Positions 18,117 through 27,061 of a stretch of DNA of 64,000 nt are shown here, piece by piece. A program made the position numbers and the translations under genes. Under the pieces are notes generated by a model. That model saw nothing but the letters and a program-made list of their open reading frames with translations. It was not told the DNA's origin and searched no databases. The DNA is from Thermoleophilaceae bacterium (GTDB lineage Bacteria; Actinomycetota; Thermoleophilia; Solirubrobacterales; JACPNS01). Where the stretch lies: assembly GCA_016462645.1 (NCBI GenBank), contig JAEMSX010000014.1, forward strand, positions 1-64,000, given 5' to 3'. The first letter of the stretch is position 1. Each line of letters starts with the position of its first letter.

Positions 18117-18725
18117 GTGAATGTGACCGCCGCCAAAGAAACGTCGGAGCCGCTAAGAATTCTGGACGCCGCAATCGACGCACTCGCCGAGTACGGGTAT
18201 GCGAACTGCTCGATGCAGCGCATTGCCGATCACGCAGAAGTTGACAAGCGGATGCTCCACTACTACTTCGGCGACCGCAACGGCCTGACCGTTCAGATTG
18301 CCGAGCGAGTCGGAGACCGACTTCTCGCGGGATTCACAAGCGCGATCGAAGGATTGTCAGGCCCGCGCGAGATCGCGGCCGCCGGCTTCGAATCGCTCTG
18401 GGAGAACGTCGTGGCCGAGCCGCGACTCCACGCCGTGCACCTGGGCCTCGTGTCTGCGGCCGTGACCGATGATTCGCTGCGCGCGCAGGTGGCGCGGATT
18501 CGAGATCGCTACTCCGAGGTGATTCTGCAGCTCGCGGAGAGAGGCCGCAAGGCCGGCTTGCAGCTTCGTCTGAATGACGAAACTCTCGTCGGTCTGATTC
18601 TGGCCGGGCTCAACGGCCTGACCGTCGACTACCTGCAGCGCGGCGAAACGCAGGAACTGACCCAGTCGTTGGCAGAATTTCAGTCATGGTTGATGCAACT
18701 GGCGAGACCTCTCGCCGACGCATGA
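18117..18725 (+). CDS. TetR-family transcriptional regulator
   Basis: 202 residues from a GTG start. The N-terminal TetR helix-turn-helix reads ILDAAIDALAEYGYANCSMQRIADHAEVDKRMLHYYFGDRN, followed by a helical ligand domain. It faces the BtrH-like/thioesterase pair with a 16-bp palindrome between and is followed by the oxidase operon 108 nt on. It most likely represses the divergent pair. Ligand unknown, possibly a fatty acid or acyl-CoA given the neighbours. Confidence 0.88.
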   Translation: MNVTAAKETSEPLRILDAAIDALAEYGYANCSMQRIADHAEVDKRMLHYYFGDRNGLTVQIAERVGDRLLAGFTSAIEGLSGPREIAAAGFESLWENVVAEPRLHAVHLGLVSAAVTDDSLRAQVARIRDRYSEVILQLAERGRKAGLQLRLNDETLVGLILAGLNGLTVDYLQRGETQELTQSLAEFQSWLMQLARPLADA

Positions 18726-18775
18726 CCGCTGAGAGAACGACGCGAACGGGCTCGTTCAGCTATTATCGACGTACT

Positions 18776-18794
18776 GTTTGACGCTATGTCAATC
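18776..18794. promoter_or_regulatory. Operator candidate before oxidase operon, matches the alkB site
   Basis: GTTTGACGCTATGTCAATC matches the perfect 19-bp palindrome before alkB (22673-22691) at 16 of 19 positions. It lies about 40 nt before the GTG of the ferritin-like oxidase gene, so a repressor bound here would control the oxidase-rubredoxin-P450 operon together with alkB. Confidence 0.6.
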
Positions 18795-18832
18795 GTCTTC
18801 GAACCAGCCAATCTGAATCAGGGAGTCAATCG

Positions 18833-19738
18833 GTGGCCACTCTTCTCGAACTCACCAGCCAGGGCGACGTCGCCACAATCAGCGACGAATCGAAACTGGC
18901 GAACATCGAACTACAGCGACCACAACAGCTCTATGAACTCTGGGAGCGTCAGCCGTGGTCCGCGCACGCGATCGATCTGAGCCAGGACATCGAGGACTGG
19001 AAGCAGTTTCCTGAATCCGAGAAAGGCGACGTCATCTGGGGCCTCTCGTCTTTCTTCGTGGGCGAGGAAAGGGTTACCACCCAATTCTCCGGTCTGGTGA
19101 TGGCCTATGACGATCAGTCCGAGGAAGCCTTCCTCACCACGCAGCAGGTCGACGAAGCTCGTCACACCCAGTTCTTTGCGCGGTACTACGAGGAAGTATT
19201 CAGCATCGGCGATGGGATCGAGGCGCAGCTCGAGCGCGTGCGAGCGGATGTGAACGAGGGTTTCCTCTCGCTGTTTGACGAACATCTCGTGAACGCCTGC
19301 AAGCAGCTCGTTGATCACCCCGATGACATGGAAGCCAAGGTCGACTTCGTCACCACCTACCACATGGTCATCGAAGGCACGCTCGCGCTGACCGGGCAGT
19401 TTTTCATCACCGACTTCTTCGAGAACCGCGGAATCATGCCGGGATTTGTGGACGGTTTCAAGAAGATCAGCCAGGACGAGCATCGACACGTCGCCTACGG
19501 GACATGGTTCCTCAAAGAGGCCTGCAAGGACCCGGCCCTCGCCAGCCGAATGCAGGCCAAGCTGGCCGAGCTTCTGCCGATCGCCGCAACTGTCCTCGTG
19601 CCCAAGGGCGCAGATCCCTTCGGTGAATGGACGCTGCTCGGCTACGACTCGGCGAAGGTGAACGAATTCGCTTTCACCGCACTCTCGCGACGCCTTCGCG
19701 TCATCGGCGTCGGCCTCCCGGAAGTCGCCCCGGCATGA
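18833..19738 (+). CDS. Ferritin-like diiron protein (R2-like ligand-binding oxidase / NrdB-like)
   Basis: 301 residues of the ribonucleotide-reductase R2 fold. Carboxylate-bridged metal ligands are visible: Glu at about 78-79, E108xxH111 in DEARH, E181 in VIEGTLA, and E216xxH219 in DEHRH. The opening [22 protein letters not shown] is typical of R2-like ligand-binding oxidases, which carry a Mn/Fe or diiron site and are not subunits of ribonucleotide reductase. No NrdA gene is nearby. The GTG start has AGGGAG upstream. First gene of an operon with rubredoxin (ATGA overlap) and P450, suggesting hydrocarbon or lipid oxidation. Confidence 0.8.
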   Translation: MATLLELTSQGDVATISDESKLANIELQRPQQLYELWERQPWSAHAIDLSQDIEDWKQFPESEKGDVIWGLSSFFVGEERVTTQFSGLVMAYDDQSEEAFLTTQQVDEARHTQFFARYYEEVFSIGDGIEAQLERVRADVNEGFLSLFDEHLVNACKQLVDHPDDMEAKVDFVTTYHMVIEGTLALTGQFFITDFFENRGIMPGFVDGFKKISQDEHRHVAYGTWFLKEACKDPALASRMQAKLAELLPIAATVLVPKGADPFGEWTLLGYDSAKVNEFAFTALSRRLRVIGVGLPEVAPA

Positions 19739-19935
19739 GCTCCCCAGGAACGATCGCTGAGTCCGCATTGTCTCAGATCTGGATCTGCGAGCCGTGCGGA
19801 ATGATTTACGACCCGGTCGACGGCGATCCCGACGGCGGCATTCCGCCGGGAACGCCGTTTGAAAGTGTTCCCGACACCTGGATGTGTCCCGTCTGCGGCG
19901 CGCGCAAGCGCGACTTTGTTCCCTATGAAAACTGA
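19735..19935 (+). CDS. Rubredoxin
   Basis: 66 residues with the two iron knuckles CEPCG and CPVCG, the [20 protein letters not shown] loop and aromatic spacing of AlkG-type rubredoxins. It passes single electrons to alkane hydroxylases. The ATG overlaps the stop of the oxidase gene and the gene runs 11 nt into the P450 gene. It could serve AlkB, encoded 1.4 kb away on the other strand, or the P450. No rubredoxin reductase is visible in the window. Confidence 0.92.
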   Translation: MSSPGTIAESALSQIWICEPCGMIYDPVDGDPDGGIPPGTPFESVPDTWMCPVCGARKRDFVPYEN

Positions 19936-21301
19936 CGGCGCCGTCGACTCGCCAATCAGCGGCGGCGCGACGGGGGGAAAGGTCCCAAAGACGCGCGCGA
20001 ACGTGCCCGGGCCCGGCGGCCCGCGCTGGCTTCAGTCGGCTCATTTCTTGCTCCGCCCGACATCGTTTTTGGAGCGGAATCAGCGCAAGTACGGCGACTT
20101 CTTCACCGCGCAGCTTGCCGGACTCGGCCGCGGACGAATGATCGTGGTGAGCGACCCTGCGACGATCGAAGAAGTCTTCAAGTCCGACCCTTACGCCTTG
20201 CAGGCCGGGCGCGCCGCGGCGACGACGATCACACCGATCGGCGGCTCCAACTCGCTGCTCGTACTTGACGCGCCGAAGCATCTCGAAGACCGCCGGCTGA
20301 TGCTGCCGCCGTTCCATGGCGAGCGCATGCGAACTTATGAATCCGTGATGGTCGAGGAAACGCGTCGGTCGGTGACCGATTGGCCGCACGGAAAGCCGTT
20401 CGAGCTTCGCGAGAAGATGGCCGACATCACGCTCGACGTGATCCTGCGGGCCGTCTTCGGGATGGAGCGGAGCGAGGCGTACGACGACCTCCGCGCCGCG
20501 CTGCTCGCAATGGTCCAGAATGATTCCGCCGTGAGCCTCGGACTGATGGTCCCCGGGCTCCGCCGAGACATCGGGCCCTGGCGAAAGTGGTCTGCATTTG
20601 AGCGGGCGATCGAACACGGGGACACGCTCATCTTCGCCGAGATTGCGCGGCGGCGAGAATCTGATGAGGAATCGGATCGCGTCGACATCCTCTCGATGCT
20701 GATGGATGCAGAGCGTGAAGACGGCTCAAAGATGACCGACCAGGAGTTGCGCGACGAGCTGATCACGTTGCTGCTTGCGGGGCACGAGACAACGGCCACC
20801 GGACTCGCATGGACGTTTGAACTGCTGTTTCGCCATCCCGAGGTCATGGAGAAGCTCCGGGCGAGCATCTGGGAGGGCGACGAGGACTACCTGGAGGCCG
20901 TGATCTACGAGTCGTTGCGTCTGCGAACGGTCATTCCGTTCGTTGCCCGAGTCGTGTCCGAGCCGACAACGATCGGTGGTTATCGCCTGGAGAGAGGCGA
21001 CACCGTCGTGCCGGCCGTCCACCTTGTTCACCGCAGAGCGGATATCTATCCAGACCCGGATTCCTTTCGGCCTGAGCGGTTTTTGAACGTCAAGCCGGGC
21101 ACGTACGAGTGGATCCCGTTCGGCGGCGGGATGCGCCGGTGCGTCGGCGCGAGTTTCGCAATCTTCGAGATGAAGGTGCTGATTCGCGAAATCCTGACCT
21201 ACACCGACCTCGCTCCAGCGAGTTCGCGTCCCGAGCGAGTGCGCCGCCGCGCTTTCACGCTGGTGCCGAATCACGGCACGATGGCGATTCAGCGCGACTA
21301 G
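19925..21301 (+). CDS. Cytochrome P450
   Basis: 458 residues. The I-helix AGHETT at about 285-290, ESLR of the K-helix at 329-332, a meander PERF, and the heme loop [10 protein letters not shown] with axial Cys about 406 are all intact. The open N-terminus has no membrane anchor, so it is soluble. The start is the ATG of MKTDGAV, overlapping the rubredoxin end by 11 nt. Cotranscription with rubredoxin and a diiron oxidase, and convergence onto alkB, suggests oxidation of alkanes, fatty acids or terpenes; the substrate cannot be read from sequence. Confidence 0.92.
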   Translation: MKTDGAVDSPISGGATGGKVPKTRANVPGPGGPRWLQSAHFLLRPTSFLERNQRKYGDFFTAQLAGLGRGRMIVVSDPATIEEVFKSDPYALQAGRAAATTITPIGGSNSLLVLDAPKHLEDRRLMLPPFHGERMRTYESVMVEETRRSVTDWPHGKPFELREKMADITLDVILRAVFGMERSEAYDDLRAALLAMVQNDSAVSLGLMVPGLRRDIGPWRKWSAFERAIEHGDTLIFAEIARRRESDEESDRVDILSMLMDAEREDGSKMTDQELRDELITLLLAGHETTATGLAWTFELLFRHPEVMEKLRASIWEGDEDYLEAVIYESLRLRTVIPFVARVVSEPTTIGGYRLERGDTVVPAVHLVHRRADIYPDPDSFRPERFLNVKPGTYEWIPFGGGMRRCVGASFAIFEMKVLIREILTYTDLAPASSRPERVRRRAFTLVPNHGTMAIQRD

Positions 21302-21320
21302 ATACCTGAGGTTTCCCCGC

Positions 21321-22568
21321 TCAAACCTGCGCCGCGCGGTCCTCGGCTTCACGCGGCGATTCACCGGAGCCGTACCGAGCCAATACCTTCGACCGCTTGC
21401 GTGGCAGGATGTTCGCGCGGGAGAGGTCGCCGTGATAGTGCTCGATCACCCGCTTGTCCATCACGCGTCTCCAGGCGGGCGGGAAAAGGGCAAGGAGGAT
21501 CATCCCCGCGTAGCCAGTCGGCAGATTGGGTGCCTCGTCGAAGTTGCGGAGCGCCTGATAACGACGGGTCGGGTGGGCATGGTGATCGCTGTGGCGCTGC
21601 AGGTGGTACAAGAACACGTTGGACGCGATGTTGTTGTTGTTCCAGCTGTGGGAAGGCATGCAACGCTCGAAGCGCCCATCTTCCTTTTTCTGACGTGCGA
21701 GGCCGTAGTGCTCGAGATAGTTGACGACCTCCAACAGGCTGAATCCGATAACGCCTTGGAGTATGAGATAGGGCAACACCACCCAGCCGAACACCGCGAC
21801 AAGCGCGCCGAACAGGGCGATCGACATCAACCAGGCGTTCAGCAGGTCGTTTTTGATCGTCCAGAATGAAGATCCCGTGCGCTTGAGCCGCTTGCTTTCA
21901 ATCTCAATTGCCGAACGCAGACTGCCCGCCACGGTGCGCGGCCAGAATTCATAGAAGTTCTCGCCGAAGCGCGAACTTGCCGGATCATCTGGCGTGGCGA
22001 CTTTGACGTGGTGGCCGCGGTTGTGCTCGATGAAGAAGTGCCCGTAGAAGGTCTGGGCGAGCGCGATCTTGCTGAGCCAGCGCTCAAGCGAGGCACGCTT
22101 GTGTCCAAGTTCATGCGCCGTGTTGATGCCGAGGCCGCCGATCGTGCCGATCGTCCAGGCAAGCCCGAGATTTGCAACCAGCGAGAGGTCGCCATAGGCC
22201 CACATCCAGCAGGCAAAAACGAGTCCCGCAAACTGGATCGGCAGAAATCCGTAGGTGATCCATCGGTAGTAGCGATCTTCTTCCAGCCAGGCGAGCACGC
22301 TGTCCGGTGGATTCGTGGAATCTTCGCCGACGACGATGTCAAGGATTGGAAACGCGACAAAAAACAGTGCTGGGCCGAGGAACCAGAACGCGGACCAGCC
22401 GGTCAGCTCGACAAGTCCCCAGGCCAGAAATGGCGCCATCGGCATGAATGTGCCCAGGAGCCACGCGTAGCGCTTCGGGTCCTTCCATGTGGCCGGGGTG
22501 AGCTCGATCGGATCCTTCTCCTGGCTGGCGATCAGCTCCGACTCAGGCAGATACGTCGTGGCGGACAT
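21321..22568 (-). CDS. alkB: Alkane 1-monooxygenase AlkB
   Basis: 415 residues, six TM helices, with all histidine boxes: HELGH (152-156), EHNRGHH (181-187) and LQRHSDHHAHP (323-333), plus the AlkB-specific NYLEHYGL (283-290). This membrane diiron enzyme hydroxylates terminal carbons of n-alkanes, using electrons from rubredoxin. The start is the ATG after AAGGAG at 22568; upstream in-frame codons look non-coding. It is read toward the P450 gene, ends 20 nt from it, and has a perfect palindromic operator upstream. Confidence 0.95.
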   Translation of the reverse strand: MSATTYLPESELIASQEKDPIELTPATWKDPKRYAWLLGTFMPMAPFLAWGLVELTGWSAFWFLGPALFFVAFPILDIVVGEDSTNPPDSVLAWLEEDRYYRWITYGFLPIQFAGLVFACWMWAYGDLSLVANLGLAWTIGTIGGLGINTAHELGHKRASLERWLSKIALAQTFYGHFFIEHNRGHHVKVATPDDPASSRFGENFYEFWPRTVAGSLRSAIEIESKRLKRTGSSFWTIKNDLLNAWLMSIALFGALVAVFGWVVLPYLILQGVIGFSLLEVVNYLEHYGLARQKKEDGRFERCMPSHSWNNNNIASNVFLYHLQRHSDHHAHPTRRYQALRNFDEAPNLPTGYAGMILLALFPPAWRRVMDKRVIEHYHGDLSRANILPRKRSKVLARYGSGESPREAEDRAAQV

Positions 22569-22672
22569 TGTCTGGTGCTCCTTACGCATTTTCCGAACGG
22601 ATTCGGATACTGCAGGCCCTTCAGGATTGCCGGCATTCAGTCGGCGCCGACTCAAAGCCAGCTTGACGCTTC

Positions 22673-22691
22673 GTTTGACACTGTGTCAAAC
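22673..22691. promoter_or_regulatory. Perfect 19-bp palindromic operator before alkB
   Basis: GTTTGACACTGTGTCAAAC is a perfect palindrome with 9-bp arms and one central base, about 105 nt upstream of the alkB start and about 80 nt beyond the 3' end of the adjacent TetR gene. A near copy lies at 18776. This is typical TetR operator geometry; the binder is probably one of the three TetR proteins encoded in this layer. Confidence 0.7.
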
Positions 22692-22772
22692 TTTAGCACG
22701 CACCATAGCTTTGCGCGTGCGGGAGTCACGCGCGATCCCGACAACCCCGGGGGAGTCGACCAACCCAACTGG

Positions 22773-23360
22773 CTAGATCGCGTTGGTCCAGACTTCGTAG
22801 AGACCCTCGACGATTTGGTCGGCAGACATGTCGTCGGGCTCGATCACGTGCAGATAACAGACGCGCTCGATCATCCAGACAAGTAGATAGGCCCTGGTGT
22901 GAGCGGCCTCGGGGGTCCCGCCATCAGCGACGATGCGGTCCTGGGTCGCAGTGATGAATCGATTTATCAGTTCGTGCCAGAGTCGCCGAATCTCGCCGTC
23001 GTAGGTGGACGCCTCAACAACGGCGCCCATTACCGGGCCATGCTCGACGTAGATTCGAACGACGTTGCTCATCGCCACACGGAGATCTTGTGAGTCGCCT
23101 GTTCCGCTCCACCAGACGTCGGCTTCGTCAAACAACGAATTCGCGACTCGCCGCATGATCGCGGCCAGCAGATCGCGCTTGTCACGGAAGTAGAAGTAGA
23201 ACGCGGTCCTTGTACGGCCGGCGTGTTCGGCAATTCGGCCGACCGTCAGGTCGGCAAACGGCGACCCCTCGGCAAGGAGCTGCTCAGTCGCAAGAATGAA
23301 TGAATCCTCGACCTCGCTGCGCTGTTGATCGGATTCGTCGCGCTGCGAAATAGTCCCCAT
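22773..23360 (-). CDS. TetR-family regulator next to alkB
   Basis: 195 residues. Helix-turn-helix segment LTVGRIAEHAGRTRTAFYFYFRDKRDLLAAIMRRV, then a ligand domain with the EthR/FadR-like pattern (ARVYLL-type helices). It lies upstream of alkB on the same strand and is the best candidate for binding the two GTTTGAC palindromes, by proximity only. Alkane-responsive TetR repressors next to alkB are known in actinobacteria. Confidence 0.85.
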   Translation of the reverse strand: MGTISQRDESDQQRSEVEDSFILATEQLLAEGSPFADLTVGRIAEHAGRTRTAFYFYFRDKRDLLAAIMRRVANSLFDEADVWWSGTGDSQDLRVAMSNVVRIYVEHGPVMGAVVEASTYDGEIRRLWHELINRFITATQDRIVADGGTPEAAHTRAYLLVWMIERVCYLHVIEPDDMSADQIVEGLYEVWTNAI

Positions 23361-23428
23361 GCGTGGAGCCTAACGCTCGGAATGGATTCCCAGTTTCGCC
23401 GTGCCACCGCTGTTCGGCTCGGTCCGCG

Positions 23429-24016
23429 TCAGTGGCGGGCCGCGAGTCCGTCGAGGATCAGTTCTGCGAGTCGCAGCGCGCCGCCAGGCTCGAGCGTTTC
23501 GGCTTCTTTGGCTCCGCGGAAGATCAGCCGAATGTCGTCGACCGTTGCGTCCTCGCGAACGTCGCCCTGCTCCTGCGCGCGGCGCAGCAGTTTCTCTATG
23601 GATTCGAGGATTGGCGCGCTCGCCGCCGCGATCCGCAGGTTGTTTTGCTTGAGTGCATACATTTCTGCCGTGATGTAGTCGGCGGCGGAACGCATGAGCG
23701 AGTCGGTCGTCGCGCCACGCAATGCCGGCCACGCGTCGGGCCTCCGAGCAGCCGCTTCCCAGCTGTCGCTGAACGCGAGCACGCGCTGCAGGACCAGCTC
23801 GGCGATCAATTCGTCTTTGGTGGCAAATTGGCGATAGAGGCTTCCGACGCCGATGCCGATCGCCTTCGCCAGGACCGGCATTGCGACATCAATCCCTTCG
23901 CGAGCGAACAGTTCGTCCGCGACGGCGAGCGTGCGTTCGCGCTTTTGGTCTCGATTGAGCTGCGTCCAGAGATCGGCGTGCGGTGCTTCTGCACCGGGCG
24001 AGGGTGGAATGGCCAT
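23429..24016 (-). CDS. TetR-family regulator of the divergent MFS exporter
   Basis: About 195 residues starting at MAIPPSPG. The helix-turn-helix reads MPVLAKAIGIGVGSLYRQFATKDELIAELV. The start codon overlaps a perfect palindrome GGAATGGCCATTCC, with a second imperfect copy 34 nt away toward the divergent MFS gene, so it should repress both itself and the exporter. Ligand unknown; the classic drug-pump repressor arrangement. Confidence 0.87.
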   Translation of the reverse strand: MAIPPSPGAEAPHADLWTQLNRDQKRERTLAVADELFAREGIDVAMPVLAKAIGIGVGSLYRQFATKDELIAELVLQRVLAFSDSWEAAARRPDAWPALRGATTDSLMRSAADYITAEMYALKQNNLRIAAASAPILESIEKLLRRAQEQGDVREDATVDDIRLIFRGAKEAETLEPGGALRLAELILDGLAARH

Positions 24017-24053
24017 TCCGCTACAGTAACGCCTCCGCCGGAATGCCCGTTCC
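24006..24053. promoter_or_regulatory. Paired TetR operators GGAATG...ATTCC
   Basis: GGAATGGCCATTCC at 24006-24019 is a perfect 14-bp palindrome. GGAATGCCCGTTCC at 24040-24053 shares both outer GGAA/TTCC half-sites. Both lie between the divergent TetR and MFS starts. A tandem 15-nt repeat (CTCTCCAGCGTTCAA, at 24065 and 24080) follows in the MFS leader. A related GGAATGGATTCC stands at 23379-23390. Confidence 0.55.
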
Positions 24054-24105
24054 GCAAGCTCCCGCTCTCCAGCGTTCAACTCTCCAGCGTTCAAAAGGTC
24101 CCCCG

Positions 24106-25551
24106 ATGATGAGTCACGCAGACCCCTCCCGTCAACACTTCAAAGTCACGCTCTCCGTTCTCGCGGTAGGCGGCGTCGCCTACGCGCTGCTCCAATCGCT
24201 CGTCGCGCCGGCGCTTCCTGAAATTCAGCACGCGCTCGGCACGACCGAAGCGACGGTCTCCTGGGTGCTGACCGCCTATCTGTTGAGCGCTTCAGTCGCG
24301 ACGCCGATCGTTGGCCGTCTCGGAGACATGTTCGGCAAAGAGAAGGTGCTCGTGATCACGCTCGCTCTGCTCACCGCGGGCACACTCCTCGCCGCGATCG
24401 CGAGTTCGATCGGAGTTCTGATTCTCGCGCGCGTGATCCAGGGCGTCGGCGGCGGCATCTTTCCGCTTGCCTTCGGGATTATCCGCGACGAGTTTCCGCG
24501 CGAGCGAGTCGCCGGGGGCATCGGGCTGATGTCGGCGCTGATCGGAATCGGCGGCGGCCTCGGCGTGGTGCTCGCAGGAGTGATCGTCGACAACCTCAAC
24601 TACCACTACCTCTTCTGGATCCCGCTCGTCGCGATCGGTGCCTCGACGGTGCTCGCATATTTCTTCATCCCCGAGTCGCCGATCAAAACGCCGGGCAAGA
24701 TCAACTGGCTCGGCGCTGCGCTGATGACTACCGGAATCGCTGGCGCGCTGATCGCCATCAGTGAGGGCTCGAACTGGGGCTGGACGGCGCCGAAGACGCT
24801 CGGCCTGTTTATCGCCGGCTGCCTGTTGATCGCGGCATGGATCGCCAACGAGCTGCGGTCCGATTCGCCGCTCGTCGACATGCGGATGATGGAGATCAAG
24901 GGCGTGTGGACCACCAACGCCGTCGCATTCTTGCTCGGCGCCGGAATGTTCTCGTCGTTCCTGCTCATTCCGCAACTTGTGCAGCTGCCCGAATCGACCG
25001 GCTTCGGATTCGGCGCAAATGTCACGCAGGCCGGGCTGTATCTGTTGCCGTCGACGGTGATGATGCTCGCTGTCGGTGCGTGTGCCGGGCGCATAGAAAA
25101 TCGCTTTGGATCGAAGCCGCCGCTGATTGCCGGAGCAGCGTTTGCCGCCTCCTGTTTCGGGCTGCTGATTTTCGCCCACTCGGATCCGATTGACATCTAT
25201 ATCGCGACGACGCTTCTCGGAATCGGAATCGGACTCGCGTTCGCCGCGATGGCCAACTTGATCGTCGAGAACGTGCGCCAGGACCAAACCGGTGTCGCGA
25301 CCGGAATGAACACCGTCATGCGCTCGTTGGGTGGAGCCATCGGTGGCCAGGTCGTGGCCTCGCTACTTTCCAGCCGCATCAGCCCCAACGGGTTGCCGCT
25401 CGAAAGCGGTTTCACGATCGGATTTGTCTTCTGCATGGTCGCTCTTCTGATTGCGATTGGTGTGGGAACGCTGGTTCCAGCGCGCCGGCCTGAAGACGCC
25501 ATGGCCCCAGAGCTGATGGCTACCCCGCCGCCGGTTGCCGCTGCCGACTAG
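24106..25551 (+). CDS. MFS drug/solvent exporter (DHA2-type)
   Basis: 481 residues, 12-14 hydrophobic helices. The loop 2-3 motif GRLGDMFGKEKVL and the antiporter-like LARVIQGVGGGIFPLAFG mark a proton-driven drug:H+ antiporter. Start at the first ATG of an ATGATG pair after AAAAGG. Divergent from its likely TetR repressor, with palindromes between. In an alkane-oxidation layer it may export toxic hydrocarbons or oxidised products; the substrate is not shown. Confidence 0.87.
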   Translation: MMSHADPSRQHFKVTLSVLAVGGVAYALLQSLVAPALPEIQHALGTTEATVSWVLTAYLLSASVATPIVGRLGDMFGKEKVLVITLALLTAGTLLAAIASSIGVLILARVIQGVGGGIFPLAFGIIRDEFPRERVAGGIGLMSALIGIGGGLGVVLAGVIVDNLNYHYLFWIPLVAIGASTVLAYFFIPESPIKTPGKINWLGAALMTTGIAGALIAISEGSNWGWTAPKTLGLFIAGCLLIAAWIANELRSDSPLVDMRMMEIKGVWTTNAVAFLLGAGMFSSFLLIPQLVQLPESTGFGFGANVTQAGLYLLPSTVMMLAVGACAGRIENRFGSKPPLIAGAAFAASCFGLLIFAHSDPIDIYIATTLLGIGIGLAFAAMANLIVENVRQDQTGVATGMNTVMRSLGGAIGGQVVASLLSSRISPNGLPLESGFTIGFVFCMVALLIAIGVGTLVPARRPEDAMAPELMATPPPVAAAD

Positions 25552-25585
25552 CTCGCGAGATTGGACCCTTCTCAACCGAGGATTC

Positions 25586-27061
25586 TCACGGAATACGTAG
25601 GCGCGCATCCACACCGTCGTCGAAAGCGCGCGCGGCCTCGAGGTCCGATTGCGCCGAGCCGGTCGACGACCAGTCGACCCCGCCGACCCATCGGAGGATT
25701 CGTGAAACCGATCTCCCAAGTGGACCGGGATTCCCGCCCCGAGAGAGTGCCCGCAAGGCGCCCAGGTAGTCCTCGCGATACGAGATCGGAACGATGAAAC
25801 GGCACAGGTCGGCGGCGGTGAGTTCGGCATTCATCATCAGCCGCGCGGTACGCCCGTTTCCGTCTGCGAAGGGGTGCACCTCGGAGACCAGGAACATCAT
25901 GAACACCGCCCGCGCGTAACCTGCGGAAAGCGACTCGTAGTACGGCCAGCCCGCCCGAAGCGTGCCCTCTACAAGCTCCGGTTGAACAAACAGCGTCGCG
26001 CCAGCCCGATTGACTCGCTCCTTGAATTCGCCCGGCCGCTTGTCCGGGCGCTGCTCAAGAACCAGCGCGTTGGTCGATCTCGCGATCGCGATCAGTTCGT
26101 CTGGCGTCCCTGGGACGGTGCGGTTGCGTCGCTTGTCAACGGCAGCGCGGAAGGTGCCGATGACGTCATGCGCATCCTCGGGGCGATCGGCGGGCACGAT
26201 GCCGTCGAAGACGATCTCGCCCGCCTCCTCGACCGTGAACTCCGTGCCTTCGATGAAGTTCGAGAAGTACGCCTCGTAGAACGCTGCGATCTCGCCGACG
26301 CCCGAACAGATCGAAAGGCCGGTCGGCGCTTGACCGAGCAGCTCGTTTCGCAACAGATCAAAAAGGTCGATTCGAGGCCCGTCGTACGGCACGCCTTGCT
26401 TTCGAGCCAACGCCTGCGCTCCGGCCAGCGGTGCGTCGCGCGTCCCGAGGATCGACCCGATGATCTCGTCGAGCGCTCGGTAGCGCCGGAGCCACTGATC
26501 GCCCTGCTCTGTCGCGAGCGCTCGCGCGTCATCGCGCAGACGGTTCAGTTCGGTCTCGCCGTCGCGATCGGCCAGGCCCGACAGCCAATTCTCCAGTTCC
26601 GATCTGGAGAGCGTCCACGGTGGTGCCTTGCCCCCTCGCGATGGAATCAGATTGTCGAGCGCGGCGCGTGACCTGCTGGAGAGAAACAATTCAGGTAGTC
26701 CCACGTCCCCGGCCAGTGGACCTGGCCCGGGCCTGAGCGTGATGTCCAGCGGCCCGACCTCGACGGTGTCCACTGATTTTCGGTTGCCGGCGTCCACGTA
26801 CAGTCGTCCCTCTTCGGTCGGTCTGGCGAGAACGGCGCTACGGCCGATCAGCACTGACCCGGGGTAAAGGAGCCCGAGAACCTGAAGCCAGTTGCGCCGC
26901 ACGACGCGCTCAAGCGGCTCGCCGATGTTCTCTGTGTACAGACCCCGCGTGATTCGACGAGCCTTTCCGGCACGCGCAAGCCTCCTCGCACGGTCGAGGT
27001 CTGAAGGGATGACCACTTCGCCGGCACGCTTGCCGTCTAGAGCTGGATTGGAATCGGCCAT
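25586..27061 (-). CDS. Fic protein with AbiEi-like N-terminus and built-in inhibitory motif
   Basis: 491 residues. N-terminal ~100 residues (ARRLARAGKARRITRGLYTENIG, VLIGRSAVLARP) resemble the AbiEi-type antitoxin winged-helix region. A middle helical domain carries SNFIEG at about 267-272, matching the [S/T]xxxE[G/N] inhibitory helix motif. The C-terminal Fic domain has the full HPFADGNGR motif at about 396-404, so AMP transfer is expected. The toxin-like domain thus carries its own inhibitor and a possible DNA-binding head. It is the last gene before att copy 2, where an integrase would be expected, so it may have replaced one. Confidence 0.85.
   Translation of the reverse strand: MADSNPALDGKRAGEVVIPSDLDRARRLARAGKARRITRGLYTENIGEPLERVVRRNWLQVLGLLYPGSVLIGRSAVLARPTEEGRLYVDAGNRKSVDTVEVGPLDITLRPGPGPLAGDVGLPELFLSSRSRAALDNLIPSRGGKAPPWTLSRSELENWLSGLADRDGETELNRLRDDARALATEQGDQWLRRYRALDEIIGSILGTRDAPLAGAQALARKQGVPYDGPRIDLFDLLRNELLGQAPTGLSICSGVGEIAAFYEAYFSNFIEGTEFTVEEAGEIVFDGIVPADRPEDAHDVIGTFRAAVDKRRNRTVPGTPDELIAIARSTNALVLEQRPDKRPGEFKERVNRAGATLFVQPELVEGTLRAGWPYYESLSAGYARAVFMMFLVSEVHPFADGNGRTARLMMNAELTAADLCRFIVPISYREDYLGALRALSRGGNPGPLGRSVSRILRWVGGVDWSSTGSAQSDLEAARAFDDGVDARLRIP

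Noticed and set aside
18833-19738. Ribonucleotide reductase small subunit
   Set aside because: The R2 fold is present, but there is no NrdA gene nearby, the N-terminus matches R2-like ligand-binding oxidases, and the operon partners are rubredoxin and P450.
18911-20617. Long open frame (568 codons) on the minus strand
   Set aside because: It is antisense to the diiron oxidase, rubredoxin and P450 genes, all with intact motifs. Its translation is rich in Arg, His and Glu with no domain, as expected for shadow frames in high-GC DNA.
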